Source: Bacteroidales bacterium
Lineage (GTDB): Bacteria > Bacteroidota > Bacteroidia > Bacteroidales > JAADJA01
Length of the DNA stretch: 43,837 nt
Assembly: GCA_021740645.1 (NCBI GenBank)
Contig: JAIOZL010000041.1
Span: forward strand, 1 to 43,837
Reading direction: 5' to 3'
The position numbers and the translations under genes were made by a program. The notes under the pieces are model-generated. The model was not told the origin of the DNA. It did not search any database and saw nothing but the letters and a program-made list of their open reading frames with translations. How positions within the stretch are numbered: the first letter of the stretch is position 1; each line of letters begins with the position of its first letter. This document shows, piece by piece, positions 9,501 through 17,683 of this stretch.

Positions 9501-10022
9501 TAGCCCCGAATTACTTAATTCAGACGCCAGATACAAAACCTGGGTTTTTCCAATATTTTCTGCCGTGCTAAACGGAATGTCCACATCATTGAGCCCTGTA
9601 CCAATAAGTACAGAATCTTCCGTAATAATTGACGTATACAATACTTCATGCTGGGTATATAACAAATAGTTGAAGGTAGGTGACGTAATATAAAAATATG
9701 GATTGGAGGAGCTTCCGGTTATGACATGATCAGGGTGAGTAGCCCAAACAGAATCGGTCAGGCTGCTGTCTGTTACTACTGTATTGCAATGATAGTCCCA
9801 CTCATAACAGCCAATGTTACCATTTCCGATGGCTGCATCATGACATCGCATGCGGTATTGCATAATGATTTTCTGGTAAGTAGTACCCGGATCATCAGGA
9901 AAACTAAAAACTCCTTCACGAACTGTGGAGTCAAGCGTAAAAGTTTGTACAATCGTGGTGTCCTGTCCAACAGAAAAGAACGAAATGCTAATTGCAAATA
10001 AAAGGAAGTATAAGTATTTCAT
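6579..10022 (-). CDS. secreted PNGase F-like protein with LamG insertion and T9SS sorting domain
   Basis: This protein of about 1147 residues starts MKYLYFLLFAISISFFSVGQ, a clear signal peptide; the open frame extends 16 codons upstream, but that prefix would bury the signal. An N-terminal piece contains CYEWDYHCN (about residues 72-80), like the WD motif around the catalytic Asp of peptide-N-glycosidase F. A LamG/concanavalin-like domain follows (about 285-455). PNGase F-related segments then resume, including YDIRFLFIEGTPFRDV, and the C-domain hallmarks TGHG, PQGGTW and AGWCPG. The tail is a T9SS type A domain (VYPNPASNIINIDLQG to the terminal KVVKK). PNGase F releases N-glycans from glycoproteins by cleaving the Asn-glycan amide. 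Activity here is inferred from the fold; the spacing is altered by the insertion. It could be an inactive binding relative. Confidence 0.8.
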   Translation of the reverse strand: MKYLYFLLFAISISFFSVGQDTTIVQTFTLDSTVREGVFSFPDDPGTTYQKIIMQYRMRCHDAAIGNGNIGCYEWDYHCNTVVTDSSLTDSVWATHPDHVITGSSSNPYFYITSPTFNYLLYTQHEVLYTSIITEDSVLIGTGLNDVDIPFSTAENIGKTQVLYLASELSNSGLNQGEITGLRHFVENTGSEVEFLKIKMKHTDKTYLDELAPEIDGFTEVYFLNTLIGNSDKHSFNFYNPFDWNGSDNLLVEYSFTQNNPGTSTYILGETTPELYSIHTTTPDGFANFNQGEYISVPAEAFNDISDVITLAFWQYGNPELQPFNSYIFEGGDAGNNRVINSHLPWGNSRVYWDAGNSGTNAYDRIDKEANFGDFAGQWNYWAFTKNATSGEMKIYLNGSLWHSGTDKFKTMEGITSFNIAGNKSSGQYAGYINDFAVWNAELDEQSIKDWMFKSINNSHPYWSDLLFYYKLDEANNGIVEDFSDNAYDGTVVGQPLFINFKGHQLLKDFTPYYERPNTEFVQGSYTQNILETDYLDSLQRPYNAVYSYYVLNNDLIANDTNIYWEAGYMPVNDESGVLIDSIYITAEDSIEIETLEYYQKWPSRFELVSFITPYGNGLDLGQEGVMWEFDVSDFAPVLKGDKYISIEGVGRWSEEYDIRFLFIEGTPFRDVIGIHSIWPIANPNQLWYGVGPAAIINDEKFEPREFYFPAEVSSAKIKSAITGHGQTGEFSPKWHYMDIDGGDWEFNYKVWKECSTVPVYPQGGTWPFDRAGWCPGDPTNVYEFDITPYITPGQSHVIDYGLLAQNPFSNADYRISNQIVLYGGPNYDFDLDLIGVVNPNREIAAHMRFNPACMEPTVLFRNTGTTTIVSVKFEYFVEGGDVMTHFWTGNLGFLDSTYVNLPINDYTFWLGSENKFYVDILQVNGITDENPNNNHYEADFDMTDIFDISEEMELHCLTNNYGYQNSYYLMDSEGNIIVENSDMENNTLYTDVLSLSPGCYTLHIDDSADDGLYYWYNTGQGAGYLRLKNSAGYILENLEPEFGRWAEYEFAVWDISGTSEVKENRVTSVYPNPASNIINIDLQGFGNSRVKFELFDVNDKLLLSKSLQITENKHHEELMVGAIKPGLYLLNVNDGNKTRTFKVVKK

Positions 10023-10127
10023 AGTGAGTTTTTTTCGTTTGCTAAATTCAATATGCTTTTTCAATAACAATGGCTTTCATTTAAGGATTAAGTCATATTA
10101 TTTTTATAGCTACGCACTTAATATTTA

Positions 10128-10135
10128 CAAATTTA
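10128..10135 (-). promoter_or_regulatory. possible -7 element for the PNGase F-like gene
   Basis: On the minus strand this is TAAATTTG, matching TAnnTTTG, about 105 bases before the chosen start. No TTG was found at the expected upstream distance. The surrounding intergenic region 10023-10252 is AT-rich and shows nothing else recognisable. Confidence 0.35.
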
Positions 10136-10252
10136 ATTTTATTCATTTAAAAATGGGTGAATTCATTTGGATTAATAATAAATCAGGGTTTCCCTAAGGA
10201 TGAATTGCAGAATCCTAAAGAAATATAAGAAATCATTTCGTAATAGCCGGTT

Positions 10253-11218
10253 TTAATTCTCTTTGTTAACGATTTGGATAATGGATTGCCTTTCCCTGTT
10301 TATGTTCAGGCTTAATACGTCGGGCCTGGAATAATGTCCTGAGGGATCAAAATTTTGTCTTTCTTCATACACCCTGTCAATATCTATGGTTGCAGTAATC
10401 AGGCCTTCTTTCCCACATACCGGTTCAACGATCCATTCTCCATCAGGCCCGGCAATACATGAACCACCATCGGTAAGTTGCTCTGGTGCGTTTTTAACGA
10501 TCTTATCATAGTGAGGGGTATCCGCAGGAATGTCTTTTAGCCTCATGGGTACTGATGCTGAGGCCACAAACGACCGTGATTCCTTCGCGATAAATTGGCT
10601 TATATCACGGGTATTTCTTTCAGAGCCTGGCCAAACGGCAATATGTAAATTTTCTCCCAAACCATATAAAGCTGAACGTGTAAGGGGCATCCAGTTCTCC
10701 CAGCAGTTAAGCCCACCTACCGTAAAATCCTTTAATGAGTGAACCTGAAGTCCATGGCCATCTCCGGCAGCCCAAACCAACCGCTCATCGTAGGTGGGTT
10801 GTAATTTTCGGTGCACCGATTTAATCTGGCCTTCCCGGTTTATATAAATCAAAGCACAATAAAGACTATGTCCACCCCTGTTTGCAGCTCGTTCGATCAT
10901 TCCAAGGTAAATAGCGATTTTAAGTTGTTTGGCTAGTGTGCAAATTTCATCAAGGTCGCCATTTTCAATCTGAACGGCATTTTTCAGATAATGTGCATAC
11001 AATTCTTTTTGCACTTTTGAGTTAAATTCAGCCCCATTGGTCAGTGAAAGCCACAAAGGATATCCGGGTAAAAGCGCTTCACCAAAAACCACCAGGTCAC
11101 TTTTCCCCTTACCTGCATCATTAACATAGGCCTTTATTTTTTCTATGGTCTTTTTTTTATTCAGCCATATGGGTGAAATCTGGGCAATTGAAAGGCACAA
11201 GGTGTTTTCCGTTTTCAT
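10253..11218 (-). CDS. nitrilase (carbon-nitrogen hydrolase superfamily)
   Basis: This 321-residue cytoplasmic enzyme has no signal peptide. The Glu-Lys-Cys triad is plain: Glu47 in VFGEALLPGYP, Lys138 in HRKLQPTYDER, and Cys172 in LNCWENWMPL. The CWEN-MPL context is that of true nitrilases (nitrile to carboxylate plus ammonia) rather than amidases or beta-ureidopropionases. Length fits the family (about 300-350). The natural substrate is unknown. It lies 45 bases downstream of an unknown exported protein gene on the same strand, and no promoter element was seen in that gap, so cotranscription is likely. Confidence 0.9.
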   Translation of the reverse strand: MKTENTLCLSIAQISPIWLNKKKTIEKIKAYVNDAGKGKSDLVVFGEALLPGYPLWLSLTNGAEFNSKVQKELYAHYLKNAVQIENGDLDEICTLAKQLKIAIYLGMIERAANRGGHSLYCALIYINREGQIKSVHRKLQPTYDERLVWAAGDGHGLQVHSLKDFTVGGLNCWENWMPLTRSALYGLGENLHIAVWPGSERNTRDISQFIAKESRSFVASASVPMRLKDIPADTPHYDKIVKNAPEQLTDGGSCIAGPDGEWIVEPVCGKEGLITATIDIDRVYEERQNFDPSGHYSRPDVLSLNINRERQSIIQIVNKEN

Positions 11219-11263
11219 TCAATTTTTTTTAATTGCTTAACTTATTAATAAATAGTGAAATCC

Positions 11264-12151
11264 CTAGTCATGGTGAATGTCTTCATAAATGGCCCGGAGC
11301 ACATCCACATCAATGGTATTAAATTCTGCTTCTTCTTTGGTTAAATATCGAAGAGAAACTTTTGTATACCTGTCGCGCTGCCATTGAAAATCATTTTTTG
11401 GTTTTACATTTAATACCTGCTGACTACCAACCGGTTGATCACATAATAATTTAACCAGTAAATTTTCCTTTTCAGCCATTTTAACGATGATGCGGCTCAA
11501 GGTTTTATTCAGGTTTGACGGGTCATTGAGGGCATAAACCTGCCAGGCCAGCAAATGGACTGCATAGGCGGGAAATTTGCCTTTGGATATGTTGCTGTTG
11601 TTCCATAGTTGGTAGGTTTTTGCAATAGGGATCTCCATGAGATAGAACAAGGTTCGGGCAAACTTATTTCCTCCAAGTGCTCTCATCCATAACCACATGT
11701 CGGGGGTAAGCGAGTATCGTTTACTTAACCTCCATTTAGTTGCTTTCACATATTTCTTTACATCTTCACCGCCAAGTGCCATCGCTGAAAGGAACATGCT
11801 CACCTGGTCGCGGCTTACTGTTTCATCATTTTTTGAAGTCGAGCGGTAATATCGTACACTGCCATCGGCATTCCACTCCAAACATTGAAGCATCCCTTCC
11901 TTTAAAGCAGGATCGCGGTAAGCAATAAAAGCAAGGGAAGTCCGCCACAAATTATCGCCCTCATCAAAAGTCCGTTCCCACATCATCCCGTCTTTGAAAT
12001 AAAAACGGGTTTTTCCATTATCATTAAGTAATAGTCCTTTCGATGCCATAGGTGTTAGTTTTAGTCCGTTCTCCTGGCTTGATACTTCATTGCCAGAAAA
12101 GATTAGTAATAAAAACAGAAAACAAATTGTGCCAATTTTCTTTACAAGCAT
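11264..12151 (-). CDS. exported protein of unknown function
   Basis: Not recognised. From the chosen start MLVKKIGTICFLFLLLIFSG the protein is about 295 residues with a signal peptide ending near EVSSQ. The mature part is rich in Trp and Leu with helical stretches (LWRTSLAFIAYRDP, DMWLWMRALGGNKFARTL) and no obvious catalytic motif. The open frame extends 16 codons upstream to 12199, but a candidate -7 element at 12197-12204 makes that prefix unlikely to be translated. The layout suggests an alpha-helical periplasmic or surface protein. It precedes the nitrilase gene by 45 bases. No sorting domain or lipobox is visible. Confidence 0.65.
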   Translation of the reverse strand: MLVKKIGTICFLFLLLIFSGNEVSSQENGLKLTPMASKGLLLNDNGKTRFYFKDGMMWERTFDEGDNLWRTSLAFIAYRDPALKEGMLQCLEWNADGSVRYYRSTSKNDETVSRDQVSMFLSAMALGGEDVKKYVKATKWRLSKRYSLTPDMWLWMRALGGNKFARTLFYLMEIPIAKTYQLWNNSNISKGKFPAYAVHLLAWQVYALNDPSNLNKTLSRIIVKMAEKENLLVKLLCDQPVGSQQVLNVKPKNDFQWQRDRYTKVSLRYLTKEEAEFNTIDVDVLRAIYEDIHHD

Positions 12152-12196
12152 GTTAATTCCTATCATTAAAGGATTGATGAATTTGATAATTTTAGT

Positions 12197-12204
12197 CAAA
12201 GATA
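12197..12204 (-). promoter_or_regulatory. possible -7 element for the unknown exported protein gene
   Basis: The minus strand reads TATCTTTG, matching TAnnTTTG, about 46 bases before the start at 12151. No TTG is found at standard spacing. If used, it excludes the longer start at 12199. Confidence 0.4.
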
Positions 12205-12278
12205 GAAAAATGGCAATTTATATCCTCCTGTAATTTGTTTGTATACTTTGGAATTATCCAATAGATCATTATTCAGTT

Positions 12279-12929
12279 TTATCTCAGGATAATTTTTTTG
12301 TTTGCGACCAGATAATTATCGCTGTTCTTTACTGTAAGAAAATAAATTCCTGGCAAACCAATTTGGCCGCTTTGAATTTGTAGGTTCTTTTCTGAATTTT
12401 TTGTTTTATAAACTATTTGTCCGCTAGTATTAAGTATTTTTATGGTATAAGCCCCTCTATCAAACCGGTCGGTAAAAAAAATGTTTATTAGATTTACAGC
12501 CGGATTGGGAGATATTGTAACTTCACCCGGTGTGTGCACAGCAAGGTTCGTAAGCGTTGTATCCGGGATATGGAAAGGAAACGTACATGCCATCTCATTA
12601 TAAAAACCGGTATGTAGCTCGAGGTAGCCGTCAAAAGGAAGACTGAAAGGGGCTTTTAATTCAAGCATATGTGCCTGGTAGAAATAGCCGATCCCAAAGT
12701 AGTTCACTGCTTCCTTTGCAATGGTATCATTGTTTGCATCAAAAAGAATAAAACCCGGGTAGGGGAAAATATACGATGCATGATTGGCTGCCTCAATAGT
12801 AATTGCTTCGGATGTGATGCCCCCCGGCGGACAACAATTGATAAACACGGAGTCGCAGTCAGAAGGACTCTGCGACTTTCCGGCAATTGAAAGAAAAAAA
12901 ACTGCAAGAAATAGCGGTAAAGATCTCAT
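12279..12929 (-). CDS. small secreted protein with T9SS type A sorting domain
   Basis: This 216-residue protein has a signal peptide (MRSLPLFLAVFFLSIAGKSQ). A mature domain of about 110 residues follows and is not recognised; it has a DCDSVFINCCPP cluster of cysteines and looks mainly beta. The last 80 residues are a type A T9SS domain starting at ISPNPAVNLINIFF and ending KKIILR, so the product should cross the outer membrane and be anchored or released. Nearly half of the protein is sorting signal. It is divergent from the T9SS esterase gene at 13072. Confidence 0.8.
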   Translation of the reverse strand: MRSLPLFLAVFFLSIAGKSQSPSDCDSVFINCCPPGGITSEAITIEAANHASYIFPYPGFILFDANNDTIAKEAVNYFGIGYFYQAHMLELKAPFSLPFDGYLELHTGFYNEMACTFPFHIPDTTLTNLAVHTPGEVTISPNPAVNLINIFFTDRFDRGAYTIKILNTSGQIVYKTKNSEKNLQIQSGQIGLPGIYFLTVKNSDNYLVANKKIILR

Positions 12930-13040
12930 CGGTTAGTTTAATTTGAAATGTAACAGTTAATCCAAGGCTTTGTTTATTTTCATCAGGGTAATTCTCTGAG
13001 ATAAAAAAAGCTGAATTTATTTTTTTTGAACAGATTATTC

Positions 13041-13048
13041 TACCTTTG
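13041..13048 (+). promoter_or_regulatory. -7 element for the esterase gene
   Basis: TACCTTTG matches TAnnTTTG and lies 23 bases before the ATG at 13072. A run of T replaces a clear -33 TTG; the only nearby TTG is 12 bases upstream. Confidence 0.5.
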
Positions 13049-13071
13049 AGGGAAACAAAAAATTTAAACGC

Positions 13072-14469
13072 ATGAAACCACATTTATTACTTCTTATTAC
13101 ATTACTCTCAATAACGGGTTTTCTTTCTGCCCAGGTTATGTTTGTGGTGGATTCCCTGCCCGATTATACACCTCCCGATGATATCCTCTATATAGCTGGT
13201 GATTTCCAGGGTTGGGACCCTGGCGATCCGGCTTATGCTCTTCAAAAAAATGCAGAAGACAAGTGGTTCATCCAGCTTGATTCGATGGCTTCCGGAACTA
13301 CATTACAATTTAAGTTTACCCGTGGTGATTGGGGCAGGGTGGAAAAAGGTGAGTTTGGTGAAGAAATACCCAATAGGGAATTTACCTATGGCAACGGAGA
13401 AACAGTTCATGTGATCATTTATAACTGGGCAGATGGGGGAGGAGGCAACAGCACAGCCGCAGAAAATGTAATAGTTATGGACGAGGAATTTTTTATGCCT
13501 CAATTAGAACGTAACCGGCGCATTTGGTTGTACCTGCCACCCGATTATAATGCCAATGAAGACAATTACCCGGTAATTTATATGCACGACGGGCAGAACC
13601 TTTTTGATACCTACACAGCCTTCGCCGGCGAGTGGGAGGTGGACGAAACCCTGAATGACTTGTTCGACCTGGGCTATAAAGTGCCGATTGTGGTGGGAAT
13701 AGATAATGGCGGAACCGAAAGGATAAATGAATACACACCATGGGTTAATCCGGGGTATGGCGGTGGTCAGGGCGCTTTATATATTGATTTTATTGTGGAA
13801 ACATTAAAGCCTTACATCGATGAAAATTACCGTACAGCTCCCGGCCGTGAATCAACCGCCATTTGGGGCAGTTCACTCGGAGGGCTCATCTCACATTACG
13901 GAGCGATGAAATTCCAAAATGTATTTAGTAAGGCAGGAATATATTCGCCGTCCTACTGGTTTTCCGATTCAGTTTGGACATTTACCAATGATATGGGGCA
14001 TCAGCAGGCAATGCGGCTTTATCAGATGACGGGCAGCCTCGAAGGGGGAAGCATGGTTGCAAATACCTGGGCAATGCAGGATACGCTGGCTGAACTGGGT
14101 TTTGGTTCAGAAGAAATTACTACAAAAATTGTGGAAGGAGGCCAGCATAACGAGCAATTATGGCGGGAGGATTTTGCTGAAGCCTATTTATGGTTGTTCC
14201 AATCCTATGCGGATGATATCCATGAAAACATTGCACTCGACAATATTATTTTTTCACCAAATCCCATCCAGAATACACTGGTTCTTCCTGCTGGGATTGT
14301 AAACCAAAGTGGGAAAATAAAAATATACGACATGCTTGGTAACCTGGTGATGAGCAAGGATTTAGTTCACGCACAGTCTTTTGATGTATCTGCATTGGAA
14401 ACTGGTATGTATATCATTAAAATCCAGACCAAAGCGGGCTTATTCAGGGGGAAGATCCAGAAAGACTAA
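13072..14469 (+). CDS. secreted esterase-family alpha/beta hydrolase with starch-binding-like N-domain and T9SS sorting domain
   Basis: This 465-residue protein has a signal peptide ending near LSAQ. Residues about 22-115 resemble a CBM20/48-type starch-binding or glycogen-binding sandwich (YIAGDFQGWDPGD, LQFKFTRGDWGRVE). Residues about 125-385 form a putative esterase (enterochelin esterase/esterase D type) with MHDGQNLF and nucleophile Ser268 in GSSLGG; the likely base is His in VEGGQHNEQLW. The tail from about residue 393 (FSPNPIQNTLVLPAG) is a T9SS type A domain. It is expected to act outside the cell on an ester, perhaps a polysaccharide-linked or siderophore-like one; the substrate is inference. 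Confidence 0.85.
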   Translation: MKPHLLLLITLLSITGFLSAQVMFVVDSLPDYTPPDDILYIAGDFQGWDPGDPAYALQKNAEDKWFIQLDSMASGTTLQFKFTRGDWGRVEKGEFGEEIPNREFTYGNGETVHVIIYNWADGGGGNSTAAENVIVMDEEFFMPQLERNRRIWLYLPPDYNANEDNYPVIYMHDGQNLFDTYTAFAGEWEVDETLNDLFDLGYKVPIVVGIDNGGTERINEYTPWVNPGYGGGQGALYIDFIVETLKPYIDENYRTAPGRESTAIWGSSLGGLISHYGAMKFQNVFSKAGIYSPSYWFSDSVWTFTNDMGHQQAMRLYQMTGSLEGGSMVANTWAMQDTLAELGFGSEEITTKIVEGGQHNEQLWREDFAEAYLWLFQSYADDIHENIALDNIIFSPNPIQNTLVLPAGIVNQSGKIKIYDMLGNLVMSKDLVHAQSFDVSALETGMYIIKIQTKAGLFRGKIQKD

Positions 14470-14544
14470 TTTGTCTTCAACTTAAAGGATCATTTATGTG
14501 TTTGATGATTTCACTGAAAAAACTGGATGCTTAATCTCGTAATA

Positions 14545-15252
14545 CTATTTAGTGCTTGCCACCGGATTTTTTACACCTTTAATTAAAAACCACAGCGTAA
14601 TTGAAATTTCACCAATGGCTACGATTAATAGTGTAGGTTGGTTTATCCATGCACTAAAACCGGGGAAAAGCAGACCTGTAAAGCTGTCAATGATATAAGC
14701 TATGCCTGCAATGATGAGCAATACCCCAAAAATACGGGGAATAAACCCCGACTTGTTGACCAACAAGCCAAAAGGCAATAGCCAAAGCCCCCAGAAGGTT
14801 TCTAAAACCAACACACCATAATCATTCATTTTAAGAAATAGCATGGCTAAATCCTGACGCTGGCTAAGCTCAAACGTTTCCAGCAGTTCACCTTTTAAAA
14901 GCATAAGGGAAGTTATATTAAATGCTTCCATAAAAAAAACGGCCGGAATCTGAACGATGACCAAAGCAAGCAAAAGTTTTGACTGCTGCTTGTTTATATG
15001 TTTGAATAAACGGTACAGGGTCAATGCTAAAAATATCCAAACGGTATTGCTGATAATGTCATTAACTATACCTGTCCGGAATAAAAATTCATTGGCGAGG
15101 ATATTTACGGCTGTGCTAAGCACATCTCCCTGTACAATAATTTTTGAGGAAACATAGATAATACTGTAAACACCAGTTATTATCAAAATAAGATAAATTA
15201 AGCCGGCAAGCCGTGCGGTTTTTTTGAGTGAGTTCGTTTTATTTTCCATCAT
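14545..15252 (-). CDS. DUF4386 family integral membrane protein
   Basis: This 235-residue protein has about six hydrophobic segments. The N-terminal KKTARLAGLIYLILIITG and the later GLWLLPFGLLVNKSGFIPRIFG are characteristic of the DUF4386 family, whose function is not established. The gene could start one codon later, since two Met codons are adjacent. It stands alone: about 140 bases separate it from the upstream serine hydrolase gene, and it converges on the esterase gene. Confidence 0.8.
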   Translation of the reverse strand: MMENKTNSLKKTARLAGLIYLILIITGVYSIIYVSSKIIVQGDVLSTAVNILANEFLFRTGIVNDIISNTVWIFLALTLYRLFKHINKQQSKLLLALVIVQIPAVFFMEAFNITSLMLLKGELLETFELSQRQDLAMLFLKMNDYGVLVLETFWGLWLLPFGLLVNKSGFIPRIFGVLLIIAGIAYIIDSFTGLLFPGFSAWINQPTLLIVAIGEISITLWFLIKGVKNPVASTK

Positions 15253-15393
15253 TGTCTGGTTTAATTTGGTTTTAATAATTATTACGACAGTCCTGGTGAC
15301 TTTTTCTGCCCGGATCTCTTAAATGCCCCTAAGGATCATCCTTGTTTGCCGCACTGCTGGGCTGGCTTAATCAAGGATGGGTTGGGTTTAAAG

Positions 15394-16527
15394 TTAGTCA
15401 ATAAATTCATTCGCTTTTTGTTTAACAAGGCCATAAATGTCATGGCCCTGGTACACCGCATTGGAATGTTTATTGCAAAAAATAATCAGGCCGGTTTTAT
15501 TTTCCGGATTTATTTCTGCAGTTGTAGCCGCTCCTGCCATCCCGCCTGTATGTCCAAACCAGCCTCCCAATGATGCCCGCCATAGCAGGCAGACGCCTGA
15601 TATTTTGTTTTGAATTTCAAACATCTTTTCTACGGTATTCTCCTGTAAAACCCGCTGGCCATCCAATTCGCCTTTGTTGATGTAGGTTATCATAAACCGG
15701 CTTAAATCCTGGATCGTTGTTTTAAGGCCACCCGAAGCATAAATCCTGTCATCAAAGGCTTGCTGGATGGTGTTGTTATCATTGTATAAAACTGCCATTT
15801 TACTTAATTCAAGATCCGCATAATTATAACTTGTATTTTGCATATCAAGCGGAAGAAAAATGTGCTCCATACAATATTCCCTGAAATTGTGGCCGGAGAC
15901 CTGCTCAACGATATAAGCCAGGACATTACTGCCAATGTTTGAATATAGTTCAAAAGTTCCGGGAGCGGTGTGTTTCCATATGAGAGGATTGTAATGCTCA
16001 CCCGATGGGATTAAAAACTGCGGTACCCATTCGCTCGGTGGAGGGGCCTGGTCAGGTTCAAAATGTTCCCATATGCCAAGGGCTTCCCGGTAGGTTTGAG
16101 GCCATGCAATACCGGAAGTATGCGTCAGTAACATCCTTACTGTAATAGGAGTGCCGGGGAAATGAGGATTACGGATAGAAACAGGAATGAAATTATTTAC
16201 ATCCTTATCGATATTAATTAATCCCTGTTCTTCCAATTGCATGATTGCAGTGGCAATAAATAGCTTTGAGATGGAAGCAATATGATAAATCGTTTCATCG
16301 CTCGCCTTTAGCTGGTTTTCCTTATTGCTGTATCCGTAGGATTGTTGCCAGACAATGGCATTGTTTTTAATCACACAGGCCGAGACAGACGGCAGCCCTT
16401 TCTCTGCCATTACCTTTTGAATTTCAATATCAATATCATGTGTTGGGACATCTTTCCCGCAGCCTGACAGCAATAGGGTAGTGGCTAACAAAACGAATAA
16501 GCCGCCGAAGGTCTTTTTAAAATTCAT
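15394..16527 (-). CDS. serine hydrolase of the beta-lactamase/PBP4 (class C-like) fold, lipoprotein
   Basis: This 377-residue protein has a lipobox LSGC (Cys23). The penicillin-binding fold motifs are SISK (Ser85, Lys88), the YSN motif in ELYSNIGSN, and HTGG near residue 335 in the KTG position. Such proteins are typically esterases, peptidases or D-amino peptidases in the cell envelope and are usually not antibiotic-degrading enzymes. The start codon overlaps the last 11 bases of the upstream barrel gene, indicating translational coupling with it. Confidence 0.85.
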   Translation of the reverse strand: MNFKKTFGGLFVLLATTLLLSGCGKDVPTHDIDIEIQKVMAEKGLPSVSACVIKNNAIVWQQSYGYSNKENQLKASDETIYHIASISKLFIATAIMQLEEQGLINIDKDVNNFIPVSIRNPHFPGTPITVRMLLTHTSGIAWPQTYREALGIWEHFEPDQAPPPSEWVPQFLIPSGEHYNPLIWKHTAPGTFELYSNIGSNVLAYIVEQVSGHNFREYCMEHIFLPLDMQNTSYNYADLELSKMAVLYNDNNTIQQAFDDRIYASGGLKTTIQDLSRFMITYINKGELDGQRVLQENTVEKMFEIQNKISGVCLLWRASLGGWFGHTGGMAGAATTAEINPENKTGLIIFCNKHSNAVYQGHDIYGLVKQKANEFID

Positions 16528-17239
16528 AACCCAGAGTTAAATTCAATCCTGTATTTTTTGTTTTTGGAGTAGTGTAATATAGTTTTACCTGATCTTCCGG
16601 CATATAAAAAATATTGCTTAATCCGTTGAAAAACCGAACATCCAACAGTATAAACTTTTCGAATATTTTATACTTGAAATTTAATCCAAGATGTAACCCG
16701 GTTTCAAAATTTTCTACACTCTTAAGTTGGGTTTTCTCCACCTCTGAATTGTGTGAAGCTACTTTCTTGACAGCATTTATTTTAATCGCCCCATATCCTC
16801 CGAGGTAAAGCTCACTGATGAATTTTTCCTTTTCGATATATTGACATCCAACCGACAAGGGAATTTCAAGATAGCTGATCTTTACTGTATAAATTATCCG
16901 TTCATAATCACGTTGACTAAAATTTACCCCTTTTTGGGTGAAACTTAATTCAGGCCGCAGGCTCAACCTTTTGGCAAAGGGATAATTATAATAAACGCCA
17001 ATAAAAGGGCCGAAAACAGGTTTTTGGTCTCCCAATTGAACCCATTCGATATCGTATCCGAGGTAGGGCCTTAAATCAATATCGTATCCGAGGTTAGGGT
17101 TTATAGTTTCATCAGAATATGAGAAACTCGAAAAAGTTGTACCTGACTTAAGCCCGATTTGGCCCTCTGTTGTCTTAGGAAAAAGATATAGGATGGGAAT
17201 TAAGATAAAAATGAAACTATTTGATTTTAGAAATTTCAT
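16517..17239 (-). CDS. outer membrane beta-barrel protein (PorT-like family)
   Basis: The protein is about 240 residues from the start MKFLKSNSFIFILIPILYLF, which gives a good signal peptide. The open frame extends 24 codons upstream but would run to 17311 through the promoter. Repeated amphipathic strands (LSLRPELSFTQKG, ISYLEIPLSVGCQY, GLHLGLNFKYKI) and an aromatic C-terminal end (LGYEF) fit an eight-to-ten-strand barrel of the Bacteroidota PorT-like type. Function is unknown. It overlaps the downstream serine hydrolase gene by 11 bases. A 30-base duplication encodes the NLGYDIDL and YLGYDIEW segments. Confidence 0.75.
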   Translation of the reverse strand: MKFLKSNSFIFILIPILYLFPKTTEGQIGLKSGTTFSSFSYSDETINPNLGYDIDLRPYLGYDIEWVQLGDQKPVFGPFIGVYYNYPFAKRLSLRPELSFTQKGVNFSQRDYERIIYTVKISYLEIPLSVGCQYIEKEKFISELYLGGYGAIKINAVKKVASHNSEVEKTQLKSVENFETGLHLGLNFKYKIFEKFILLDVRFFNGLSNIFYMPEDQVKLYYTTPKTKNTGLNLTLGYEF

Positions 17240-17294
17240 TCCGGGACTTTTTAAATTGTGTTGTATGAAGCATGCACCTCTGTCCACACAGGTA

Positions 17295-17325
17295 CAAATA
17301 TAAGGTTTCAATTTGGGTATTACAA
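17295..17325 (-). promoter_or_regulatory. promoter for the barrel and serine hydrolase pair
   Basis: The minus strand shows TTG, a 20-base spacer and TATATTTG, close to the Bacteroidota TTG-N19-TAnnTTTG consensus, about 55 bases before the start at 17239. The -33 TTG lies in the edge of the transposase remnant. Confidence 0.7.
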
Positions 17326-17598
17326 GTGGCCCGTTAAACTATGCTTGTTGGGTGGGGTGATGGGGTGGATAAAAGGAAGAGGGGTCATGGGATTATTCCC
17401 ATAGTTGTCCATAGCGTCCTTCGACATAATAACCCAGGCATAAATACTTAAGCCCTTTTCCCTTTGGCAATAATTCAAATTATCCACTACTATTTCTTTG
17501 TAAACTTGTCGTGTAAACAAATCAATCCAATTTACTACGCTGAATGTTACATAATGAATGGCTTCCTGGTTTTTTATTTTATACCCGGTTTCTTGCAT
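17320..17598 (-). pseudogene. REP-associated tyrosine transposase (Y1/IS200-like), 5' fragment
   Basis: The first 60 residues (KIKNQEAIHYVTFSVVNWIDLFTR, then YAWVIMS) match the N-terminus of Bacteroidota REP-associated transposases. There the sequence continues from VIMSNH into the HUH metal-binding motif H-x-H. Here it switches after VIMS to KDAMDNYGNNP and ends after 92 residues, so both the HUH motif and the catalytic Tyr are missing. The break coincides with a GGACGCTATGGACAAC string, nearly identical to part of the nearby palindrome at 17684-17711. This fits a deletion between the gene and a flanking REP. The product would be inactive. Confidence 0.75.
17404..17420 (-). repeat. REP-like half element inside the transposase remnant
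   Basis: On the minus strand AGGACGCTATGGACAAC matches 17695-17711 of the plus strand with one mismatch. It lies exactly where the transposase reading frame stops resembling its family. Confidence 0.6.
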
Positions 17599-17683
17599 TA
17601 ATTGCTAAAATAGCTAAATTTCATTCTGGTATTTTGAAAAAATGCTTCGTATTATTATGCTAAGAAGTGCCCTTTTTGTGAAG

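Noticed and set aside
15394..16527. Calling the serine hydrolase an antibiotic-resistance beta-lactamase
   Set aside because: The SxxK/YxN/HTGG set is shared by many envelope esterases and peptidases; the lipoprotein signal and coupling to a barrel gene do not point to drug resistance.
17320..17598. Treating this open frame as a functional transposase
   Set aside because: The HUH motif and catalytic Tyr region are absent; only the N-terminal third remains.
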